NCBI RefSeq assembly: GCF_913046405.1
Contig: NZ_CAJWRQ010000008.1
Span: 1 to 53,350, forward strand
Origin: an uncultured Christiangramia sp.
GTDB lineage: Bacteria; Bacteroidota; Bacteroidia; Flavobacteriales; Flavobacteriaceae
Direction: 5' to 3'
DNA length: 53,350 nt
Shown here one piece after another: positions 43,690-52,257 of this stretch. Under the pieces are notes generated by a model, which was not told the origin of the DNA, searched no databases, and worked only from the letters and a program-made list of their open reading frames with translations. The position numbers were made by a program, and so were the translations under genes. The stretch's first letter is position 1, and every line of letters starts with the position of its first letter.

Positions 43690-44601
43690 TTATTTAACTT
43701 TTTTAGCATCCATAGGATTCATGAACCTGTGCAATAATTCTTCTGAAATTACCGGGTTGGCACCTTCTTTGGCCGCTACTAAAGCGCCCATCGCACAAGC
43801 CGTATCCAGTGCAACCTGAGGCTTTTCTCCTTGAAGCATTTTCGCCAGTAGCGTACCTAAAAATGAATCGCCGGCTCCTACGGTGTCTTTGACTTTCACC
43901 TGGTAACCAGAATTATAATAAAGCTTTTTGTCATGCATCAAAACAGCACCATGTCTGCCCTTCGTAACGCAAATAGTTTCAGCATTGGATTTCACCGCAA
44001 TAAACAACAAATTCTGCTCGAGTGAATTATATTCTGAACCTAACATTTTTGCGATTTCAAACAATTCATCATCATTAAATTTGATGAATTCTGCATGCTG
44101 GATCAATTCAGCTAAGAGATCTTTTGAATAATGTGGAGGTCTTAAATTGAAATCCAAGACCCGGTAAGAGGCTTTTGGTATAAGATCGAACAAGGTCTTT
44201 CTGCTTACATCATCACGGCAGATCAAACTTCCGAAGATAAATGCATCACTACGGGAAACCGATTGCTCAATAGTTTCAGTAGCGACAATACCATCCCAGG
44301 CTGCAGGATATTTGATCGTATAGCTGGCAGAACCACTTTGTGAAAGTTTTACATCCACCGCTCCCGTCTCCCGGGTTTCATCCTTTAGAATATTACCGGT
44401 TTCAACTCCCTGAGTTCTGAGGTAGTCCAGCAATTCATCTCCCCTGGAATCAACTCCAACTTTACTGATCATTTCAGCATCGATACCGAGACTGCTCAAC
44501 CTTACTGAAACATTAAGCGGTGCACCACCAATTCGTTCCATATCTGGAAATACGTCATACAAAACCTCACCAAAACAAACCGCCTTTATCCTTTTTGACA
44601 T
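43690..44601 (-). CDS. PfkB-family fructokinase
   Basis: A 303-residue sugar kinase. The N-terminal GGAPLNVSVRLSSLGIDAEM substrate motif and the C-terminal ATP/catalytic motif VKDTVGAGDSFLGTLLA (Asp base) identify the ribokinase/PfkB family. It would phosphorylate fructose released by the neighbouring GH32 and imported by the MFS protein. Fructose specificity is inferred from the operon. It lies 6 bases after the GH32 gene. Confidence 0.88.
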   Translation of the reverse strand: MSKRIKAVCFGEVLYDVFPDMERIGGAPLNVSVRLSSLGIDAEMISKVGVDSRGDELLDYLRTQGVETGNILKDETRETGAVDVKLSQSGSASYTIKYPAAWDGIVATETIEQSVSRSDAFIFGSLICRDDVSRKTLFDLIPKASYRVLDFNLRPPHYSKDLLAELIQHAEFIKFNDDELFEIAKMLGSEYNSLEQNLLFIAVKSNAETICVTKGRHGAVLMHDKKLYYNSGYQVKVKDTVGAGDSFLGTLLAKMLQGEKPQVALDTACAMGALVAAKEGANPVISEELLHRFMNPMDAKKVK

Positions 44602-44607
44602 TTACTA

Positions 44608-46224
44608 TTATTGATTATTAAAATTTAGTTCATAAGCTTCAAAACTATCTACCATAAAATCTTTTTCTTCGGAACCAATCGAGAAAGTATCCCATGGCTT
44701 TTCAGAAAAAAAGATCTCTGTAATAACGGTCTTTCCATTATCAATGAATAATTCCATACTGGTTTTATCAAGTAGCATATGAACTTCCATAGAATTAGAC
44801 GCTGTTATTCTCGGTGCTGTTGAGGGTGTCCCGGAAAACTTATCTGAAAAATCATTTATTCCTGCCTTACTTCTATCCATGCTGAATTTTTGTTTTGAAT
44901 GATCATAATTCACCACGAATTTTTCTCCCTTTTCATTAGAAAGCGTAAAATGATAGTTCCCGTCTTCCTCTAATCCGGAAATACTGAATTTCACCTCAGC
45001 TTTGGAAAGATCGATCGCTGATGTATCAATAAGTACCAGATCCTTATTGGCTGAAAGTGCGCTTTTCTTGACTACTTCACCTCTGAATTTTTGTAATTCC
45101 TCTACCGGCTGTGAAGTAACCAGGTATTGTCCATCTTCTTTGATAAGCTTCAGTTCTCTTGCAATGGTCATCGCACTTCTCCAGGTTTCGGTTGGTACTT
45201 CCTGTGCGTATAACCAGTTAGACATCCAACCCAGAAACAATTTCCTTCCATCCTCCTCTGGCAAGTTAGCCCAGGTTACTCCAGCGTAATTGTCTCTTCC
45301 AAAGTCTATCCAGTAGTCGTGCTTTTCCTCCAGATTGGTCATATTTTCTTCAGGTGTGAATGTTGTGCCATCAAAATCTCCTACAAAATACTGGGTTCCA
45401 GATCCACCATTATAGCCTCCAGGATTTAAACTTTGGATCAGCACCCATTTGGTTTCACCGGTACCTTCAACCTGCATTGGAAAGAAATCCGGGCATTCCC
45501 AGACCCCGTCATGTGCACCATTTCCCTGTCCGAATTCAGAAACTTTTTTCCATTCTTTCAAATCCTGTGAAGTATAGAACAAAGTTTTTTCGGTTGTTGC
45601 CAGAGCCATAAGCCACTGCTTGTGTTCCTTATCCCAGGTTACTTTGGGATCTCTAAAATTTTCAATTCCTGGATTGGGTAACACAGGATTGCCTTTATAT
45701 TTTGTCCAGGTCATCCCTTTATCAAGACTATAAGCGATCGCTTGCGACTGGTAATCCTTCTCACCCTTCTCTGCTCCTTTTGGTTCATGATAAGTGAAAA
45801 TAGCCACTACCGGAGTCTTGCCATCCTCACCAAATCCTGAAGTATTTTCCTTATCCACTACAGCACTACCCGAGAATATATAACCTTTTTCATCTGGAAA
45901 CAACGCGATCTCCTGTTCTTCCCAGGTAATCATATCTTTACTCGTGGCATGCCCCCAGTGCATTGGTCCCCAAACATTATCGTCTGGATAATACTGGAAA
46001 TATAAGTGATAGGTACCATCCAGGTAAAACATCCCGTTTGGATCATTCATCCAGTTCTTTTCCGGAGTAAAATGAAAATTGGGCCTATATGCTTCGTCAC
46101 TGTTTTCCTCACCTTCTGTCTGAGTAATTTCTTCGGAAGTTTCTTCAGAATTTTGATCCTTACACGAATTGAAAAACAGGCAGCAAACAGCCAGTGAGGT
46201 TAAACCGAATTTAATTTTATTCAT
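44608..46224 (-). CDS. GH32 fructan hydrolase (levanase/inulinase/invertase-like) lipoprotein
   Basis: A 538-residue lipoprotein. The lipobox FFNSC puts the lipid cysteine at C21, followed by a strongly acidic KDQNSEETSEEITQTEGEE stretch that suggests surface display. The GH32 five-blade propeller has WMNDPNG with nucleophile D61, FRDP (D192, transition-state stabiliser) and ECPDFF with acid/base E243. A C-terminal beta-sandwich spans about 385-535. It cleaves fructose from fructans or sucrose; exo or endo mode and linkage cannot be read. It lies 4 bases after the MFS gene. Confidence 0.9.
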   Translation of the reverse strand: MNKIKFGLTSLAVCCLFFNSCKDQNSEETSEEITQTEGEENSDEAYRPNFHFTPEKNWMNDPNGMFYLDGTYHLYFQYYPDDNVWGPMHWGHATSKDMITWEEQEIALFPDEKGYIFSGSAVVDKENTSGFGEDGKTPVVAIFTYHEPKGAEKGEKDYQSQAIAYSLDKGMTWTKYKGNPVLPNPGIENFRDPKVTWDKEHKQWLMALATTEKTLFYTSQDLKEWKKVSEFGQGNGAHDGVWECPDFFPMQVEGTGETKWVLIQSLNPGGYNGGSGTQYFVGDFDGTTFTPEENMTNLEEKHDYWIDFGRDNYAGVTWANLPEEDGRKLFLGWMSNWLYAQEVPTETWRSAMTIARELKLIKEDGQYLVTSQPVEELQKFRGEVVKKSALSANKDLVLIDTSAIDLSKAEVKFSISGLEEDGNYHFTLSNEKGEKFVVNYDHSKQKFSMDRSKAGINDFSDKFSGTPSTAPRITASNSMEVHMLLDKTSMELFIDNGKTVITEIFFSEKPWDTFSIGSEEKDFMVDSFEAYELNFNNQ

Positions 46225-46228
46225 AATA

Positions 46229-47563
46229 TCAGGTTGTAGTTGAAATTTCTTTAATGGATAATTCTTCCGCCAGTTCTTCCAGGGATTTCCCCTTGGTTTC
46301 TGGCATCATAAAAATAACGAAAAACAGTTGTAGCACCATCATGAATGCAAAGAAGGCGAAAACCCAGCCTGCTCCAATGGTACTGAACAAATACGGAATA
46401 CTGGAAGGAATGATCGCTGCTAGCACCCAGTGAGTTGAACTTCCAAATGCCTGCCCTGATGCCCGCAATCTGTTAGGGAATATTTCAGAAATAAATACCC
46501 AGATAACCGCTCCCTGTCCTATGGCGTGCGAAGCTATGAACAGGAATAAGAATATGGGCACCCATAAACCTCCCCAATTCAGAAAAAATGCAGCTGCGAC
46601 CAGTGAAAGAGATATGATATAGCCTATCGATCCAAATAGCAAGAGTTGTTTTCGACCAAGTTTATCAATAAGAAACACACCTAACAAGGTAAATAAAAGA
46701 TTCACGACTCCAATACCTATACTGCTTAACAAGGCTGTACTTTCTCCAAGTCCGGCAGCTTCAAAAATTCTAGGAGCATAATACAGAAATGCATTGATAC
46801 CAGATAACTGATTGAAAAATGCGATTAGAAATGCGAGAATAATCGGGAAACGGTACTTTTTCATAAAGATATTCTCACCGGTAACTTCAGTATCAGATTG
46901 TGTCTTAATCTCCTGAACTTTGGCGCTAACATCCAATCCTGGATTGATCCTTTCCAGAATGCGCTTCGCCTCGGCCATTCTACCTTTAGAGACCAACCAA
47001 CGCGGACTCTTAGGAATACCAATAACGAAAAGAATATAGAGGAAAGCTGGAATTGCCTCTACGCCAACCATCCACCTCCATGGTTCTTCTCCGGTATTTC
47101 TCAATAGATAATTAGAAAGAAAGGCGATAAGAATCCCAAGAACAATATTGAACTGGTAAAGGGCAACTAATTTACCACGTTTGTTGGCCGGTGCGATTTC
47201 TGATACATAGGCTGGTGCTGTAATGGTAGAAGCTCCTACACCAAGTCCTCCAAGGAACCTAAAAAATGCGAAAGTATAAGGATCGTTTACAAGAGACGAA
47301 CCCAGGGCAGAGACGAAATACAGGATTCCAATAGCGATAAGTGTATTTTTTCTACCAAATTTATTTGTAGGAATACCTCCGAAGATCGCTCCAACCACAG
47401 TACCCCATAAGGCCATGGCCATCACAACAGAACCATGGAAGGCATCTGAAGTCCCCCATAATGCTTGTAATTGTTTATCTGCTCCTGAAATTACTACTGT
47501 ATCAAATCCAAAAAGAAACCCGGCAAGGGCTGCACTTATGGAATAGAAGAAAATTTTATTCAT
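46229..47563 (-). CDS. Sugar-porter MFS transporter
   Basis: A 444-residue 12-helix MFS sugar transporter. The start at 47563 (MNKIFFYSISAALAGFLFGFD) is preferred; an ATG 27 bases upstream is possible. Signatures are NKFGRKNTL after helix 2, IPKSPRWLVSKGR before the central loop, DKLGRKQLL, and PETKGKSLEEL at the end. It probably brings fructose or sucrose into the cell by proton symport, feeding the kinase. It is first in the operon. No SusC/SusD pair is present in the window, so this looks like a small-sugar route. Confidence 0.9.
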   Translation of the reverse strand: MNKIFFYSISAALAGFLFGFDTVVISGADKQLQALWGTSDAFHGSVVMAMALWGTVVGAIFGGIPTNKFGRKNTLIAIGILYFVSALGSSLVNDPYTFAFFRFLGGLGVGASTITAPAYVSEIAPANKRGKLVALYQFNIVLGILIAFLSNYLLRNTGEEPWRWMVGVEAIPAFLYILFVIGIPKSPRWLVSKGRMAEAKRILERINPGLDVSAKVQEIKTQSDTEVTGENIFMKKYRFPIILAFLIAFFNQLSGINAFLYYAPRIFEAAGLGESTALLSSIGIGVVNLLFTLLGVFLIDKLGRKQLLLFGSIGYIISLSLVAAAFFLNWGGLWVPIFLFLFIASHAIGQGAVIWVFISEIFPNRLRASGQAFGSSTHWVLAAIIPSSIPYLFSTIGAGWVFAFFAFMMVLQLFFVIFMMPETKGKSLEELAEELSIKEISTTT

Positions 47564-47590
47564 GTTCGTTAGTAAAGTGAGATTAACCAT

Positions 47591-48163
47591 CCCAGTAATA
47601 AGTTATGTAAACCGAAATGATCAATCATTCAAAATTAATTGCAGAATTTAAGAATTATTAAATAAACTGAACCAACTACAAACAGTTTAAAGCTTTTTAA
47701 GGATAAAAATTATCAAATTCGAGACACCCATTTAAAATCTAGTTTATGAAATATCTCCACCCTATGGGATACAAAATTGGACGTTTTAGCTTCGAAACAT
47801 ATTGCGAAAATGTGCAAGCCAACAATTATGATTCATTTGGTTTTGATCTTGGCTATGTGTAAAGACCTTGAAAAAAGCTGATCCCGGCAACAGATCTCTC
47901 CCTCTCTGTAATATAGAGACCCTGTAAATCTTTACCTTCTCTCGCGATCAATAATCGACTGGAATTTCACTTTACAGGTTCTTTATTTATGTACGAGTTG
48001 AATCACGCTGGCGAACAGATTATGATCTTTTCCAGATTTTTGTCTATGGAGGATTAATTATAAATTCGGATTCGAGAGTTAACAGGCTCAATCAGTTTCT
48101 CATAATATTAACTATGAGCAATTCATTTTTATCTAATTTTGAAGCTGTACCAACCAATTGATC
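47591..48163. other. Long intergenic region between the fructan operon and terC
   Basis: About 570 bases without a convincing gene. A minus-strand TAATTTTG (47637-47630) may be the -7 box of the fructan operon. A 32-codon ORF at 47764-47862 and short ORFs near 47990 lack support. No transcription regulator is recognisable. The stretch could be a decayed gene. Confidence 0.4.
48134..48141 (+). promoter_or_regulatory. Possible -7 element for the terC-like gene
   Basis: TAATTTTG fits TAnnTTTG, 22 bases before the start at 48164; no -33 box is clear. Confidence 0.4.
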
Positions 48164-48883
48164 ATGGAAATATTTCTACAACCAGATACCTGGGTAGCTC
48201 TTCTAACTCTTACTTTCCTGGAAATCGTTCTGGGAATAGACAATATCATATTTATATCTATAGTAGCGGGCAAAGTTCCCGAAGAGAGTCAGAAAAAAGC
48301 CAGAATTGGCGGCTTGTCCATTGCATTGATCATGCGAATTTTGTTGCTTTTGAGTATCACATGGATTATTGGGCTTACCGAACCGGTACTCACCGTGGCA
48401 GATTTTGAATTAAGCTGGCGTGATATTATTCTGGTCGCCGGTGGTATATTTCTACTTATTAAAAGTACACTTGAAATTCATCATAAGGTAGAAGGACAGG
48501 AGGAAAATAAGACTACCGAAAATGGTAAAAAGCCAACGATAAGTTTTAGCTCTGCGATCGTACAGATCGTACTTCTGGACATTGTTTTCTCCTTTGATTC
48601 CATACTTACAGCTGTAGGTTTGACAGATCAAATTATCCTCATGATCATAGCGGTAATTGTTTCTATCATCGTGATGATGATCTTCGCTAAACCTGTAGGA
48701 GAATTTGTAAACAATCATCCAACAATTCAGATCCTGGCTTTATCGTTCCTGATACTCATTGGAGCGATGCTTATCGTTGAAGGCGCACATTATCATGTGC
48801 CAAAAGGCTACATCTATTTTGCGGTATTCTTTTCTTTAGCGATAGAAATGTTGAATATGCGTTACCGTAGAAAGAATATTTAA
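48164..48883 (+). CDS. TerC-family membrane protein
   Basis: A 239-residue protein with seven membrane helices and the TerC signatures LEIVLGIDNIIFISI and LLDIVFSFDSILTAVGL, two inverted half-repeats with Asp residues in the membrane. The ATG at 48164 was used; a TTG two codons earlier is possible. Family members are linked to metal (manganese) homeostasis and membrane protein metalation; tellurite resistance is not implied here. A polar, charged loop (EGQEENKTTENGKK) lies between helices 3 and 4. Its 3' end overlaps the DUF1989 gene by 4 bases, convergent. Confidence 0.9.
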   Translation: MEIFLQPDTWVALLTLTFLEIVLGIDNIIFISIVAGKVPEESQKKARIGGLSIALIMRILLLLSITWIIGLTEPVLTVADFELSWRDIILVAGGIFLLIKSTLEIHHKVEGQEENKTTENGKKPTISFSSAIVQIVLLDIVFSFDSILTAVGLTDQIILMIIAVIVSIIVMMIFAKPVGEFVNNHPTIQILALSFLILIGAMLIVEGAHYHVPKGYIYFAVFFSLAIEMLNMRYRRKNI

Positions 48884-49461
48884 TCTATAATTTCGTAGTG
48901 AATTGGTTTAAAGGTTCCACCATTGCTATCTTCAGCAGAGCACGCCGTTAAAGCAACTATAAGGTCCATTTTCGCTTCGAACAGAACATAGTCACCGGCT
49001 TTGCTTAAAGGTGGATTTACACTAAGTTTTCCCTTTGTGTCAAACTGAACGTTCATAAAAATATTGAATGCGGTAGGAATATCATCTGGCTGAATTTCGA
49101 ACTTCTCCAGGTTGGTATAAAGATTCTCAAAGCAACTTGGGTGATACTCATTATTATTATACATGATCTGGAAAGTTTCAGGACTGCACGGTGCTAGCAA
49201 AAAGTCATTTCTACCGTTGGTATCTTCCAGGATCTCCATCATTTTATTACTCCTGTTACTCCAGAGATGATCACCCTGACTAATCAAAATACTTTCCTCA
49301 AAATCCAGAGTTTTGCCAGATGAGATCTTTTCCCGCGTATCTTTCGCATTAAAAAGAACCATATCGCTTACCTGTTCACCGTTTGGATCGATTACCCTCA
49401 ATTTCTGACCTTTATGTAGTCTGAATGCCGCACCCGTTTGTCTTTTGATTACTTCGATCAT
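48880..49461 (-). CDS. DUF1989 (urea carboxylase-associated / carboxyguanidine deiminase-like) protein
   Basis: A 193-residue protein of the DUF1989 family. Characteristic blocks are RVIDPNGEQVSDMVLFNA, GDHLWSNRSNKMMEI, FLLAPCSPE, HPSCFENLYTNL and the final LTACSAEDSNGGTFKPIHYEI. Family members include subunits (CgdA/CgdB type) of carboxyguanidine deiminase in guanidine breakdown. Here only one copy is present, and no urea carboxylase is nearby. It overlaps the PaiB-like gene by one base and closes a four-gene operon with DUF421, YcgG and PaiB proteins. Confidence 0.82.
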   Translation of the reverse strand: MIEVIKRQTGAAFRLHKGQKLRVIDPNGEQVSDMVLFNAKDTREKISSGKTLDFEESILISQGDHLWSNRSNKMMEILEDTNGRNDFLLAPCSPETFQIMYNNNEYHPSCFENLYTNLEKFEIQPDDIPTAFNIFMNVQFDTKGKLSVNPPLSKAGDYVLFEAKMDLIVALTACSAEDSNGGTFKPIHYEIID

Positions 49462-50078
49462 TATAAATTATGTTCGTTTTTAATATCTTCTGAAATTTGA
49501 TTTTTTAGAGGATCTTCTGAAGCATCTAATTTGCTTACTACTCTTTCAACATCTTTAGAATGGTAAGACTGATGTAGTTTTGCGATACCTTCAACTTTTA
49601 CAGGATCGATCCAGAACCCTGTGATCTGCGGAAGGTGATCTTCCAGCATTTTCTTCGGAATTTTATCATAATAAAGAGGATCTTCCTGCTCTTTTTCGAA
49701 ATTAGCTACCAGCTTTGAAAGAGATTCTCTTAGTTCTGAATCTGACTGAAGTTTGATTTTGCCATTCACATGCACTGCCGAATAATCCCAGGTGCTGATG
49801 TCCGCTTCTTCGTACCAGGAAGAGGAAACATAAGAGTGAGCACCTTGAAATATCACTAATACCTCAACATCATCCTTCAGAAATTGTTGCTGTTCATTAT
49901 GTTTTGCGATATGCGAAAAAAATCTCCAATTATCATCTTCAGATTGATCGATAAGCACAGGAATATGCGTAGCTAGAAGATTTTCGCCTTTCAGGACGAA
50001 GGTGGCAAATGGAAATTTCCGAATAAATGGGAGAATAAATTCGTCCTCATCTTTCCGGTATTTTTTTAGTCTGTACAT
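49461..50078 (-). CDS. PaiB-like FMN-binding protein
   Basis: A 205-residue flavin-reductase-fold protein. It begins MYRLKKYRKDEDEFILPFIRKFPFATFV, with ATHIPVLID, FFSHIAKHNEQ, VLVIFQGAHSYVSSSWYE and the closing QITGFWIDPVKVEGIAKLHQ, all PaiB features. PaiB was described as a negative transcriptional regulator in Bacillus, but the fold suggests FMN or heme binding. In this operon it may act as an electron-transfer partner for the YcgG-like protein; that is inference. Confidence 0.88.
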   Translation of the reverse strand: MYRLKKYRKDEDEFILPFIRKFPFATFVLKGENLLATHIPVLIDQSEDDNWRFFSHIAKHNEQQQFLKDDVEVLVIFQGAHSYVSSSWYEEADISTWDYSAVHVNGKIKLQSDSELRESLSKLVANFEKEQEDPLYYDKIPKKMLEDHLPQITGFWIDPVKVEGIAKLHQSYHSKDVERVVSKLDASEDPLKNQISEDIKNEHNL

Positions 50079-50089
50079 TTTTTAATTTC

Positions 50090-50773
50090 CTAATGAAAAG
50101 GGCATTTCCATTCTTTATCGACTTTACGTCCACTATATTGCTTAGCCTCACTGTTATTTCCAAAGTCTTCCAACATCGGGTTGATCGAACCCTGCAAAGC
50201 TACATCCCGATCACGAATTCTATCGCGAACTTTTTGATAGGTTCCCATATCCCTGAGTTTTTCGAACTGCCAGTGTAAATTGAATGTCAGAGTAGTATAT
50301 GGACTCTGTCTTGCCTTTCTAGAAGAATTTGGATGTAATCCCACAACATAAAATGCTTTTCCTCCAATGCTAAAACTAAAATTTTCGTCTTTGGGGTTAT
50401 CACTCACCGCGGGATCCCATGGCTCATTATCCAGTTTATGAATGTTGCCTAATTGCTTCCATAGTAATTCTTCAAAGCAAATTTCAGAATATTCCGGAGA
50501 ATTTGGAAATACTGCCAGGAATGTTTTGAAATCATTCGATTCAAAATCGTAAGCTTCAATATAGTCTTTTAAATCCTTTAATAATTTGGCAGCAGTCTCC
50601 ATACTTCCAAAGTCATCATAAGTTTTGAGAGTGAACTGGTCCATGGCGAAAATAGTCTTAGCCATGATACATGGGTGCTCATTCTCAAGAATGAATTCGG
50701 CGTATTCTGCCTTTATCTGTTCATCTGAAACATCTTTTAAACTCTTCCGTTTTGTTCTTTCCTTTACCTGCAT
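50090..50773 (-). CDS. YqcI/YcgG-family protein (GntA-like heme N-hydroxylase family)
   Basis: A 227-residue protein. Family marks are ENEHPCIMAKTIF near residue 30, FSIGGKAFYVVGLHPNSSRKARQ near 135-157, NLHWQFEKLRDMGTYQKVRDRIRDRD, and a terminal CPFH. The YqcI/YcgG family includes the heme-dependent GntA that N-hydroxylates a guanidine group in guanitoxin synthesis. The substrate here is unknown. It lies 7 bases after the DUF421 gene and 11 bases before PaiB. Confidence 0.85.
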   Translation of the reverse strand: MQVKERTKRKSLKDVSDEQIKAEYAEFILENEHPCIMAKTIFAMDQFTLKTYDDFGSMETAAKLLKDLKDYIEAYDFESNDFKTFLAVFPNSPEYSEICFEELLWKQLGNIHKLDNEPWDPAVSDNPKDENFSFSIGGKAFYVVGLHPNSSRKARQSPYTTLTFNLHWQFEKLRDMGTYQKVRDRIRDRDVALQGSINPMLEDFGNNSEAKQYSGRKVDKEWKCPFH

Positions 50774-50780
50774 CTTCCTT

Positions 50781-51302
50781 CTATTTTGAAACGTCTTTAT
50801 ATAGATAACCTTCCAGTTCCTCGTCGTCCTTATCAGTATGTAAAACCGAAATATCGCCGGTTGCTTCGAAAACCACCGCTCTCACTTCTTTCAGCCTGAT
50901 CACATTCGCTTCTCTTAACTTAGAACGAAGATCTGCTTCAGTCACTCGGGCCTTTTTCAAATTTTCATGTAAAATTGTTTGTCCTTCCATAAGCATCAAA
51001 GGACCATTATCTATAGCTTTCTGAACGATTTCAAACCTACGCAGGATTGCCACAAAAAGTTGTAGAACATATACTGCTGCAATACCAACTATACCCTCCC
51101 ACAAGCTCACGCTTTTACTTAGAACGGTAGTTGCTACCATGGACCCCAGTGCTAAGGTCATAGCAAAGTCGAAACTGGACATTTTAGAAAAACTTCTTTT
51201 ACCGGCGATGCGGGTGAATATGACAATTGCGATATAGATCCCTATTGCTGTTAAAATAATTGCAACGAAGGACGGAATGTCAAAGGCGAACCACTTGTCC
51301 AT
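50781..51302 (-). CDS. DUF421/YetF-like membrane protein
   Basis: A 173-residue protein with three N-terminal membrane helices (about 10-30, 45-62, 68-88) and a cytosolic C-terminal domain with FARIAGKRSFSKM-type family sequence (here FTRIAGKRSFSKMSSFDFAM), NGPLMLMEGQTILHENLKKARVTEADLRSKLREANV and VVFEATGDISVL. This is the YetF/DUF421 family, of unclear function. It is first in the DUF421-YcgG-PaiB-DUF1989 operon. Confidence 0.88.
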   Translation of the reverse strand: MDKWFAFDIPSFVAIILTAIGIYIAIVIFTRIAGKRSFSKMSSFDFAMTLALGSMVATTVLSKSVSLWEGIVGIAAVYVLQLFVAILRRFEIVQKAIDNGPLMLMEGQTILHENLKKARVTEADLRSKLREANVIRLKEVRAVVFEATGDISVLHTDKDDEELEGYLYKDVSK

Positions 51303-51497
51303 TTATATTTGATTTTAAAATTGGGTGTAATTCAAAGAAAAATTTCTCAAGATCTACCCGAATTTTGGTTGAATTTCAATTTACTCCGGCTTTTAATTAA
51401 TTAAATGTTAAGCAGTCATAATCATTTCAAAATTCCCGAGTTTTGTGGTGAAACCGCTAAACTTTCAGGGAAAGTCATTAATTTCTAAATTTCAAAA

Positions 51498-52211
51498 ATG
51501 GAAAAGATCAACAAAATTGGCCATCGTGGTGCTAAAGCTCATCTAGCTGAAAATACACTGGAAAGTATTGAAAAAGCGATCAGCCTCGGGGTGAATATGA
51601 TCGAGATCGATGTACATCGATGTGCTACTGGCGAATTGTTCGTGATTCATGATTTTACCCTGGACAGAACAACTAATGGCAGCGGAGAAGTAGCTAAAAA
51701 AAGCAGTACAGAAATGCAGTCATTTTTGATCGAAGACCGGTTCAAAATTCCTACTCTACAAGAGGTACTGGATCTTATCGAGAATAAATGCCTGATCAAT
51801 ATTGAGCTTAAAGGCAGGAATACTGCCAAAGCGGTTTCAGAAATTATTCAGCATAAAGTTGAAAAGGAACACTGGGAATATGGCAACTTTCTGGTTTCCA
51901 GCTTTCAGAAGAATGAATTATTCGAAGTCAAAAAGATCAATTCCAGTATCCCGCTTGCAGTCCTAAGTAAAGCGAGTGTACCTGAAGCGATAGAACTCGG
52001 AAAGAAACTGGATGCAGTGGCGATACACCCTTCCGTAGGAATTATTACGAGAGATAATACGAAATTATGTCAGGATCATGGCTTTAAGGTAAACGTATGG
52101 ACCGTGAATGAAGTGAATGATATCCTGAGAATGATCGATTTTGGGGTTGATGGTATTATCTCAGATTACCCGGATCGATTACAGAATCCTGTTAAGTTGT
52201 TGCAAAACTAA
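51498..52211 (+). CDS. Glycerophosphodiester phosphodiesterase
   Basis: A 237-residue GDPD TIM barrel. It hydrolyses glycerophosphodiesters to glycerol-3-phosphate and an alcohol. Motifs are KIGHRGAKAHLAENTLES (catalytic His, Arg and metal Glu), MIEIDVHRCATGELFVIHDFTLDRTTNGSG (metal Glu/Asp and second His), NIELKG, and VNVWTVNE. There is no signal peptide, so it is cytosolic. It ends 46 bases before the HI0933-like gene. Confidence 0.93.
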   Translation: MEKINKIGHRGAKAHLAENTLESIEKAISLGVNMIEIDVHRCATGELFVIHDFTLDRTTNGSGEVAKKSSTEMQSFLIEDRFKIPTLQEVLDLIENKCLINIELKGRNTAKAVSEIIQHKVEKEHWEYGNFLVSSFQKNELFEVKKINSSIPLAVLSKASVPEAIELGKKLDAVAIHPSVGIITRDNTKLCQDHGFKVNVWTVNEVNDILRMIDFGVDGIISDYPDRLQNPVKLLQN

Positions 52212-52231
52212 ATACTAGCTTTTAGTTGTTT

Positions 52232-52239
52232 ATTTTTGC
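52232..52239 (+). promoter_or_regulatory. Possible -7 element for the HI0933-like gene
   Basis: TATTTTTG followed by C fits TAnnTTTG, 18 bases before the TTG start at 52258. It favours that start over an upstream TTG at 52237. Confidence 0.4.
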
Positions 52240-52257
52240 CATCAAATAGCTCAATTT

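Noticed and set aside
47764..47862. 32-codon ORF in the gap before terC
   Set aside because: Too short, no signal peptide, no known motif and no promoter; noted only as part of a possible decayed gene.
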